The notes under the pieces were generated by a model. The model was not told the DNA's origin. It made no database searches and worked only from the letters and a program-made list of their open reading frames with translations. From CAZGNZ01 sp964527215 (GTDB lineage: Bacteria; Fidelibacterota; Marinisomatia; SCGC-AAA003-L08; JACNLC01): a stretch of DNA of 64,000 nt. Made by a program: the position numbers and the translations under genes. The DNA is taken from the NCBI GenBank assembly GCA_964527215.1, contig CAZGNZ010000003.1, positions 1 through 64,000 of the forward strand, given 5' to 3'. Below are positions 9,453-21,400 of this stretch, one piece after another; the stretch's first letter is position 1; each line of letters begins with the position of its first letter.

Positions 9453-12400
9453 ATGGATCGGTATTTCAGAAGAGTTATCATCGGAGCACTGGCGGCTTTG
9501 ACTGCCTTATGGGCTCAGGATGTAACTTTGAGCTTCGCCACAATTGGCGAAGACGCCATCGAAATATATATGGAGAACACCGTACCTGTTGGTGGTTTCC
9601 AATTTATACTTGCCGATGATCCAGATGCGATCACTGTCACCGGAGCTTCCGGTGGTTCTGCCCAGACTGCAGGCTTCATGCTGTCAACCAATGAGAGCGG
9701 CATGATCCTGGGATTCAGTCTGATGGGTGGGACCATTCCGGCTGGTTCCGCCGTATTGACGACGGCATCAGTGACCGCCACAGGATTGTCAGATTATGCC
9801 CAGCTGAGTCTGGTGGATTTCATCTTTTCCGATGCCTCAGGCGGCGGATTGGAAGTTTCCTTTACCCAGGATGATGCGTACTGGGGTGATCCTCCGATGG
9901 AGGACATGCTCCATTTCACGGTATCACCTGGAACAGCTGAAGCCGGTGCGACCGGTACCGTAGAAGTATCATTGGAGAACACCATGGAGGTGGGGGGCTT
10001 CCAGTTCAATCTGATAGATACACCGGATCTGGTCACATTGACATCCGCAGCAACCACAGGACGCACCAGCGGATTTATGATGTCCACCAATGAATCCGGT
10101 ATGGTTTTGGGATTCAGTCTGTCCGGAGCAGTCATTGCTGCCGGCGAAGGCCCCATTGCTGTTCTGACTTTCGAAGCCGGACCCAACGGCGGCACTGCAG
10201 CCCTGGATTTTTCAGGTATGATTGTCTCCGATCCTGACGGCAACGGTCTTGAGCCTACTGCTGATAGTGGGTCATTTGAAGTCACCGGCGGATACGTTCC
10301 TCCGCCCACCATCACCATCCTGGAACCGGCTGACGGCGCCGTAATCAGCGGAAATGACATTGCTGTCACCGTCAGCGGTGAAAACATGGTGGAAGGCGAC
10401 CATTATCATGCCTATCTGGACGGCACCCTTCAGGGAATGTTCTATGAAGATTCATTTACCCTTACAGGCGTACCGTTTGGAATGCATACTCTGACGGTCA
10501 CCATTGCCGACGAAACCCATACCGATTATGAAAATCCCGAAGCCACCGCAACAGTGGGATTCGAAAACACCGATATCGTGCTGGAAGGATATACCCTGAC
10601 GCTGGGTACCGCCACGGTACTGGCGCACGAATCTGTGGATCTGCCGATATCTCTGATGAATGAAGGGATTGTGGGCGGTTTCCAGATGCGCATAATCGAC
10701 TTCCCGAACTATGCGGAAGTGATCACCATCAACACCACTGACCGTACTGAAGGATTTCAGGTCAGCTTCAATGAACAGGGCGACGGCACGGTTCTGGTCG
10801 TGGGATTTGATCTGACACTCCAGGGTATTGACCCCGGCACCGGACCCATCCTGAATCTTGAATACCTGTCCACCGGTGATTATGATGCAGAGCTGGAACT
10901 GTCATTCAACATGACAGAAACCATCCTGTCCGATCTTGTCGGCGTCCCAATTGATTTCATTTCTGAAAACGGGATGCTCATCGTTGACGGTATTGAACCT
11001 CCGCCAATCTTTGCCCCTGAAGAACTCACCGCACTGGGCGGCTGGGAAATGGTCAGTCTGAGCTGGACCCATCCCGAGCCCTGGGCTGTTTTGGGTTATT
11101 ACATTTATCGCGACGGCGTAATGGTGGGTGAATCTCCCATTGCCAACTATGCCGACGCCGGGCTTGAAGCCGGTATTACCTACTGCTATACGGTCGTGGC
11201 CTATGATGAATTCACCATGTCTGAACCTTCAAACGAAGCCTGCGCTGAAACCATGCTGGACTTCTACGAACCGCCGCAGGAACTGGTGGCTGTAGAAAAC
11301 GGTCTGGAAATCGTATTGGACTGGGAACTTCCTGAAGGTCAGGAAGCCATCGGCGGCCCCTGTGAAGGCTGTGATTCCCCGCCCTGTATTTTCGACTGCC
11401 AGATGCAGTGCGTGAACGAAAGCACTGTCAACAGCTGGCTGGGCGACGGTATCTGTGATGACGGCTCCTGGGGAATTTATCTGGATTGTGAATACTTCAA
11501 CTTTGATGAAGGTGACTGTCTGGAACCCAACGATCCCAATATCGATCCAAGCATCAAAGAATATTACCACTGCGACGGTCCGCAGCAGACCCGTGACCTT
11601 TTGGGTTATGAAGTGTACCGCGACAATGTGATGCTGGACTTCGTGACCGACGAACATTACGTGGATACCGATGGTCTCTGGTACCTGATCACATACTGCT
11701 ATAATGTGACAGCGGTCTATGACGAAGGCGTTTCAGGATTTTCAAACACTGCCTGCGCCACGCCTCAGCTGGGAGAACCTTCCGGTCTTACCGCCCGCGG
11801 TGAAGGTGATTACATCTTCCTGGAATGGGATGCCCATCCGGACAATGCCCAGAGCGGATTCAATATCTATCGCGACGGTGAATTCTATGAATTTGTCACA
11901 GAAACCACTTATGAAGACCACGGTACCGAGCATGATGTGGAATACTGCTACTACGTGACCGCATTCTATGAAGGAATCGGCGAATCACCGGCAACGGATG
12001 AAGCATGCTCCATGTGGATGCTGTGTCCGCCGTCCTATCTGGCAGCGGAAGCCCATGATCATTCCAATATTATTACATGGGACGAGACCAGCTGCGGTGA
12101 AGAAGTCTATCTGCAGTATTCATCCGGTACCCTGGCCAATGCATTTTATTTCTATGATACATATGAAAACGGCTTTGCCCACGGTATGCGTTTCGACGTC
12201 GGCGTGGACTTTGACGTTCTGGCCGCATCTCTGTACATCCTTCACGAAGGTGACCAGTACTGGCCCTGGCCCAATTCAACCCATGGTCCCGTTCTCGTCA
12301 TGGTATTTGACGACAACAACGGCCTGCCCGGCAACCTGCTGCACAGCGAAGAAGCCACCATGGATGAAACCGGCTACGCCACTATTTACCCCAACCTGTC

Positions 12401-15400
12401 CGGCCTGACAGGATCCTTCCACGTGATTGCATCCCATACTGAAAACTGGAGCACCGGCGGTGATCCCGAGGGATTCGGTATCGATGATGCAGTGGATTAT
12501 CCCGACAATATGGTCACCATGCAGGATGGTGCGTGGTCTACCGGAGACGTGCTCTGGTACGGCGGTGACTACATGGTTGCTGCACTGATCAATGCCTATG
12601 GTCAGGTACAGCCAATGAGCTTTGGTGATCTGCCTTCCAATCCGTTTACGGATTTCAGCGATGTTGCCATGGTTCCCGGCGGCGGCACTCTGGTGAATGA
12701 AGAACCTTCCTATCCTTCATATTATCATCAGGCACCCACCCGCGAACTGTTGTCCTACGATCTGTTCTATGAAGGCAATCCCGAACCCATTGTTACTCTG
12801 GATCCGGATGTTTTCACCTATACAGATGTCGAACTTGACAACATGGTGGAATACTGCTACACCATGACGGCCAACTACACCGAAGGTGCATCTGAGATGA
12901 CCGATGCCGTTTGTGCCACACCCATACCGGGATTTGAACCTCAGAACCTGACAGCAGTTGACATGGGCGGCACCATTGACCTCAACTGGGAAGAACCCAT
13001 GCCGCTGGACAATCCGGTTCTGGACTATCAGGTTTACCGCGACGGTGAATGGGTTGCAGAAACCGCAGATCTGATGTACACGGATCCTGATCCGATTGCC
13101 GGTATTGAATACTGCTATACAGTAACTGCCCGTTACGTATCAGGCGAATCCTATCCGTCCAACGAAGCCTGTGCCGTGTATATTCTGGATGAACCGGTCG
13201 GCGTGACTGCTGTCGGTGACAATGATGCACACGGTATTCTGGTCAACTGGCTGGAACCCGGGTCCCTGGCAATCCTGGATATAGAAATCCTCACCGACAA
13301 CTACGGCGGTGAAACCAGCTGGACACTTTTCGATGCCAACGGCGGCGTTGTGGAAGACATGCCTGGCGGTCTGAGTTCATACACTGAGTACAACTGGCAG
13401 ATCATGGTGGCTCCCGGCGTCTACACCTGGACCATCTACGACAGTTACGGTGACGGAATCTGCTGCTCCTATGGTGAAGGGTATTACAATATCTACGTGG
13501 ACGGCAATATGATTGCCACCGGCGGAGAATTCGCCACGGAAGAAAGCGTTACCTTCGATACCGATGCGGTCCTGATGTCAGTCAGTCAGAGTGAATATGA
13601 ATACATGATGCCGTATCCGAAAGGGACGGATCTCACACCGGAACAGATCGCGGAAATACCAGTCACTGACCCGATTGTGGTCTATGAAAATCCGAATGCA
13701 CCGGTATTCACCAACCAGAATCATCAGGTGGTGATGAACCGTGAACTCACCGGATACGAAGTGCACCGTGACGGGGCACTGCTCGTGTCTGTCGGTCCCG
13801 GGGTATTTGAATATTTTGACGGCGACACTCAGAATGATGTGATCTACTGCTACACTGTTCTGGCAGTTTATGATGACGGCTGGTCCCTGCCTTCCATGGA
13901 AGCCTGTGCCCAGTGGATTCTTCCGGCTCCCTTTGGTCTGACCGCCATAGCTGCCGGCAGCACCATTGAACTGGCCTGGAGTGCCGCACCCAGCAATGAT
14001 GTTCTCAACTACATCGTTTATCGTGAAGGTGAAGTGCTGACAACGCTCGGGCCGAATGACCTGGCATTTGCAGATGAAACGGCCATTCATGACGAACTGT
14101 ACTGCTACACGGTGACAGCTCTGTATGATCTGGGTGAATCTGCACCTACCAATGAAGCCTGTGCCATGTGGATGCTTCTGCCGCCGCAGGGCCTGACTGC
14201 CACAGAAGGCAGCTTCATGATTCATCTGGAATGGATGGAACCCACCGTGGATCTCTGTGCCGATGAAATGATCCCGGCTCTGCCGTTTACGGCAACAGGC
14301 TCAAATGTGGGCCTCACCAATGATTGGGATGTCTCCGCCAGTGATGGCGCCGATTATGCCTACGGCCTGTATGTGCCGGTTGCGACAACCATTGACGTCA
14401 CGGTCTGCGACGCAGCCACGAATTTTGACACGAAACTCGAAATCTTCACGGCAGACTTTGACTGCAATGAAACGACGACAGGCTATTATAATGATGATGA
14501 CTATAACTGCGAATACGGCAGTCTTCAGTCCACCATCACAGGTGCCTTCCTGGAAGCGGGTCAGTACTACATCGTAGTGGACGGATTCGGCGGTTCAGAA
14601 GGTGACTTTGGTATCACAGTCACCGATGTCGGTGCAGGCCCGGTCAATGAACCCGTTGATCCGGAAGAAATTCTGGCCTATGAGATTTCTAAATCCGGCA
14701 TGGATCTGACGATTGAAGACATTAACATCCCCGGACCCATGGTTCCGCAGGATGACGTTGAACGTCCTCTGACCCATTTCAACATCTACCGCGACGGTGA
14801 GTATATCGCTCAGGTTCCGTCCGGCGTATTTGAATATGACGACACCGGACTGAGCAATCTGCAGGAATACTGCTACACCGTCACCGGACTCTATGACGAA
14901 GGCGAATCTCCTGAATCGAATATCGCCTGTGCCATTCCGATTCCGGGTGAAGCACCCACAGGTCTGGTTGCTATTGGTGAAGGCAGCAGTATCAATCTGA
15001 GCTGGGTACCTCCGGCAGGTGAAGTCATTGAATACAATGTTTACCGCGAAGGTGAAATGCTGGCCACGGTACCGGATGCCATGTTCAGTGATGAAACAGC
15101 CGAACACGATGTACTGTACTGCTACCATGTGACCGCCATCTTCCCGGACGGTGAATCACTGCCCAGTAACGAAGCCTGCGGCATGTGGATGATTCTGCCG
15201 CCCATGGGCCTGACGGCCATGCCTGGTGCGGAAATGGTTCATCTGGAATGGATGGAACCGGCCACCGATCTGTGTGCCGATGAAACCATTCCGGCACTGC
15301 CGTTCTTCGCTGAAGGCTCCAATGTGGGTGAAAGCGATGACTGGGCGGTACAGGGAAGCCAGGGTGCGGATTATGCCTATGGTTTCTATGCTGCATCACC

Positions 15401-18400
15401 CATGACCATTGATGTGACCGTTTGTGATCCGGCGACCACCTTTGACACAAAACTGGAAATTTTCACTGCGGACTTCGAATGCAATGAAACCACCACCGGC
15501 TACTATAATGATGACGCAACCTGCGAGTACAGCAGCCTCCAGTCCACCATTACGGGTGCCTATCTGGAAGCGGGTCAGTACTACATTGTAGTGGACGGCT
15601 TCAGCGGTTCTGAAGGCAACTTCGGCATCACAGTGACGGAATCCGGCGCGATGGTTCAGCCGCCCATCACTATTGAAGAAGCCATTGCCGTTGAATCCGC
15701 CAAAACCGGTGAACATATTGCACTGGAAGACTGGACTTATGCTGACGGCTCCAACATGCGTCCGCTGATTGGATTCGGCATCTATTTTGACGATGATACA
15801 ATGATTGATCAGGTCGGTCCCGGCGTTTTTGAATATGATGTCACCGGGCTGGATAACCTGACGACCTACTGTTTCTATGTCACATCCATCTTTGATGAAG
15901 GTGAATCACCGGCCTCCAATATCGCCTGTGCCATGCCGTTCCCGGGTCTTGCTCCGTCAATGCTGTCTGCCACCAATGTGGGTGACGTGATTGAACTGAC
16001 CTGGACCGGCGGTGACGAAAACGTCATTCACTACAACATCTACCGCGACGGTGAAGCCTGGAATATCACCACCAACACCCAGTACACTGATGATACAGTG
16101 GAAGTGGATGTGGAACACTGTTACATTGTAACGGCTGAGTATCCCACCGGCGAATCCGAACCTACCAATGAATCCTGTGCCACATGGACCCTGAATCCGC
16201 CGTCACAGCTCTCTGCCATACCGGATGATCAGATGATTGATCTGTACTGGTCCGAGCCTACCGGCGGTGAAGAAGTAGCGCTTCAGTATCATGACGGTAC
16301 GCTGGCCAACGCTTTCTATTTCTATGATACCTATGAGAGCGGATATGCGCACGGTACCCGTTTTGATGTAGGCACCGACTTCGACGTGATGGCTGCCTCC
16401 ATGTACATCCTCAGTGAAGGGGATCAGTACTGGCCGTGGCCCAACAGCACACACGGTCCCATCACCATTATGGTGTTTGATGACAACAATGGTCTGCCGG
16501 GCAACCTGCTGCACACCGAAGAAGCCACATCCGATGAAACCGGCTATGCCACCATTTATCCGAATATCCAGGGCCTGTCCGGTGCGTTCCACGTGATCGT
16601 ATCCCATGCTGAAAGCTGGAGCGGCGGTGGAGATCCGGAAGGATTTGGTATCGACGGAAATGTGGATTATCCCGACAATATGATGACCATGCAGAGCGGC
16701 ACCTGGTCCACCGGTGATGTCCTCTGGTACGGTGGTGACTATATGACAGCCGCCCTGGTATTTGCCTACGGTGAAATCATGCCAATGAGCTATCATGACC
16801 TGCCGGTGAATCCGTATCCGATTGCCAACACCAGTGAAGCACTGCATCATGGTGAACTGGAAATCGAGAATGAATATCATCCGCTGCCGTATACCATCCA
16901 TGAAAACACCACAACCAGAGAACTGCTCTCGTTCAATATCTATCGCGACGAAGCATTCCTGGTGAACGTGAATGCCGATGTATACCACTATCAGGATACC
17001 GGTTTGACCAACCAGGTGGAATACTGCTACACAATGGAATCGGTATATGATGAAGGTCTCAGCGATCTGACCAACCCCGTGTGCGCCACTCCGTATCCCG
17101 GCAACCCGCCGACGGATCTGATTGCCATTCCTCAGTTGGGCATGAACCATCTGGAATGGGGAGCTGCTGATGAAGATGTGATCGAGTACATTATCTACCG
17201 TGACGGTGAATTCCTTGATTCCACCACGGATCTGATGTTCGACGATGCCACATCCGAACCGGGTACCCTGTACTGCTACTATGTTACCGCCCTCTATGAT
17301 ACCGGTGAATCCGATCCGACCAACGAAGCCTGCTCTCAGTGGGATCTGGACGGCGTATTTGCCTGGATCGAAGCGGAAGGCTATGAATACATTGAAGTGG
17401 CCTGGACTGAACCGGGCATGACCCTTTGCGGTGATGAAACCATTCCAAACCTGCCGTTCGAATCTGTGGGTTCCAATGTCGGTCTCACTGACGACTGGGA
17501 TGTATCCGGCAGTGACGGCGCGGATTATGCCTACATGCTCAATGTCACCACACCCACCGTGATTGATGTGACAGTGTGCAGTGAATTCACGACTTTTGAC
17601 ACCAAGCTGGAAATCTTCACAGCTGATGACGACTGCAATGAAACCACTACAGGTTACTACAATGATGACTCCACCTGCGAATACAGCGGGCTTCAGTCAA
17701 CCATTACCGGTGCTGCTCTGGATGTGGGTCAGTACTACATTGTGGTTGACGGCTACAGCGGACAGGAAGGCGAATTTGGAATTGTTGTAACCAGTAACGC
17801 CAGCCTGGCACAGGAACCGCCGGCAGCAGAAGATCTGATTGCTTATGAAAATGCAAAATCAGGCAATGAATTCTACACGGCTGAAAACTGGAGTGTCCTC
17901 CCTGTTCCGTCCAATGAATCACGTCTGCTCCTGGGCTTCCAGCTGCTGAGAGACGGTGTGGACTTCCTGGGCGAACTGCTTCCGGGTGACCAGTATTCAT
18001 ACACTGATCTGGGTACTGACCTTGAACCTCAGGGACATTTGATCAACGGCCAGGAATACTGCTATCAGGTGATTGCCGTTTATGAAGAAGGCAACTCTGA
18101 TCCTTCACCGGAAACCTGCGGATCACCCAATGCGGATGATCTCTGTCCGCCGGAAAACTTCGAAGCCAGCTTCACGGACGGCGATTCATTTGCCCTCCTG
18201 ACCTGGGAATTCCCGGGTGACTGCGAAGGCGGCGGCGGACCCACCGGTGACGTTCTGGTCATCATCCAGACCGACAGCTGGGGCAATGAAGTATCCTGGG
18301 ATATCACCGATTCCAGCGGCAATATCATGGAAAGCGTTGCGGAAGGCACACTTGACGATAACACGTATTACGAGTGGCCTGTGGATCTGGAAGCCGGGAC

Positions 18401-21400
18401 ATATACGTTCACCATTTACGATTCCTACGGTGACGGCATCTACTGCACCAGCGGATACTATGAACTGCAGGTAGGTGGTGAAACCATCGCCGGCGGTGAA
18501 AATATCGGCTGTGACTATGATTACTCGATGTCTCATAATTTCACAACCGGCGGTATGCTCCTGAGCACCGTCTCCACTTCCTTCAGTGAACCTGTCACTG
18601 CTGAGAAGGGCGCTGAAATTGATATGACCGGCATTGAGCTGATCGAGGAAGTCATTTATCAGAATACCGAACGTACCGAACGTCTGGACGGCTACCGCAT
18701 TTATCGCGACGGTATTGAAATCGCTACAATGGGACCGGAAGATGTATTGTACATGGACTACGGTGTTACGTTTGGTCAGCTGCACTGCTACTACATGACA
18801 TCGGTTTACGGTGAATGGGAATCCAATGCCACTGACACGGATTGTGTCACCGTCATTGATCCTGGTACCTATTCCGTGCTGTCAATTGAAAGCGGTATGG
18901 TGGAAGCCAACAGCATGGTCACACTGGATATCTCTCTGGAGAACCTGCTCGAAGTGGCAGGATTCCAGTTCACGCTGATGGATACACCGGATCTTCTGAC
19001 CGTGACTGACCTTGTGCCGACAGACCGTCTCACTGACTGGATGGTTAACTACAATGCCCAGGATGACGGCTCCATCATTGTGGTGGGCTTCAATCTGCTG
19101 GGTCAGACACTGCCTGTGGGTGAAGGTCCGATTCTGGAAATCACCTTCGAAGCCGGAAACGTTCTGGAACCGGTTGAAGTTGTAACAAGCTTCACTGATG
19201 TGTTCCTGGGTGATGCATTCGGCAATGAACTGCCGCAGTTTGCAACCTCCGGTACCGTGATGGTCAATCCTGCCGGTGCTGTCGAACTCTTTATGGAAGA
19301 CATGCAGATGATGGTTGGTGATGTGGACTACATGGACGTATCGCTGACCAATGATATGGAAGTGGCTGGATTCCAGTTCGCCATGACCATGGACGGCCCA
19401 CCAATCATGCACATGGAAGAAACGATCATGGAAACACCGCGTACCCAGGGCTGGAGTTTCACCTATGCCTTTGGTACAGTTATCGGCTTCAGCCTTACAG
19501 GTGCAACCATTGCTCCCGGTGAAGGCCCAATCTTTACCATGACTGCTCATGCCGACGCTGAAGGCGAAGGGGATATGTGTTTCGACGAAATCGTCATTTC
19601 CGATCCCAACAGCAACCAGCTGCCAGCTATCGGTCACTGCAGTCACATGGAAGTGGTCCCGGAAATACAGGAAGATATCATCGACCTGTCTGCCGCTGCT
19701 GTGGAAGACGGAATCGAGCTGGAATGGGAAATTATTCCCGCTCCGACCCGTGAACCGGTGAATCTGTCACTGATGGATTGGGACGGCACACATCTGACGG
19801 TGAACATGGAAAACACCACCGCTGTGGCCGGATTCCAGTTCATGCTGAACTCGGATATTGAAGGTTATGAGTTGATTGGTGCTTCCGGCGGTTCTGCCAC
19901 GGATGCCGGCTTCATGATCTCCACCAACTCCGTCGGTCTGGTTCTTGGTTTCAGTTTGACCGGTGCCACTATCCCGGTGGGTGACGGTCCGCTGACTATC
20001 CTGGAAATTGCGGTTACAGGTGACGAAGGCTGCTTCACGCTGAGTGATTTTGTATTCTCTGATTCCGGCGGTGGTCCCATCGCGGTTGACGGCGGCGAAC
20101 CCTTCTGCATTGGTGAGGTCGAGATCTACGGCTGTACCGATCCGGAAGCGCTCAACTACAATCCGGAAGCCACTATTGACGACGGCAGCTGTATCTACGA
20201 TATTTACGGCTGTACTGATCCGGAAGCCATCAACTACAATCCGGAAGCCACTATTGATGACGGCAGCTGCATCTATGAAGATGAAGTGACCTGGAATATT
20301 TACAGGGATTCGGAGCTGTACACCACGATGGTCGGTCCGATGGATGAAGTGATGACATGGCTTGACACTGCTGTTGAAAGCGAAGTGGAATACTGCTATG
20401 AAGTCAGCTACACCGATAACGCCGGCATTGAATCCGATATGTCCAACGAAGCATGTGCCACCTGGATTGGCGAAATGGGTCCGGTCCACTTTGTAGTGGG
20501 TATCCCGGAAACCGGTGAATCCAGTTTGGTGGTAATAGAAAACGTGGATGTACTGGAACCTGGTGATGAAATCGGTCTGTTTGATGCAGCCGGTATTCTG
20601 AACAGCGGTGACTGCTCCAATGAACTGGGCGAACTGCTGGTCGGCTCCGGCGTATGGACTGGTGAGCAGCTGAATATCGTTGGCATCGGTTCCATCGACA
20701 ACTGTGACATTCCTGGCGGATTCCAGCTGCCGGGTTATGTTGACGGCAATCCCATTGTTTATATGGTCTGGGATGCTTCAGAAGATGTTGAATACTTCGC
20801 TGAAGCCACCTACAGTGCCGGCAACGGTATGTGGGGCAGTCTGATTACTTCAGCCACGCTGGAAGTCATTACGTCTGTCACTCAGGAAGTCACCCTGCAG
20901 CCTTTCATGAACAACATGATGTCCTTCTATGTTGAAGGTGAAGACCTGACGGATATGAGTGTATTCGGTGACAATGTGTTTATCGCCTGGAATGACGGCG
21001 GTGACTATTACGTACCTTCATTCGATATCTACAACATTGGACAATTGGATGTTCTGGACGGCTACAAGGTCTTCATTAACGGTGACCAGCCTCTGACACT
21101 GACAGTGGAAGGTATGGCGGCGGATCCCGGTACTCCGATTACCTGGATGCCGTATATGAACAACATGTTCAGTTATCTGCCCGAAGAACCGATGGATATG
21201 CTGGATGCCTTCGAAGAATATGAAGATGATATCCTGCTCATCAAGAATGATGCAGGTGAATACTTCGTACCTTCCATGGGTGTAGAAACAATGACCACTC
21301 TGGAACCCGGCAAAGGGTATCTGGTCTTCACGGCAGCCACCGATCCTGTTGAATTCATGTATCCCACGGATATGGTCTTCAGCCGGGGCAGCCGGATTAC

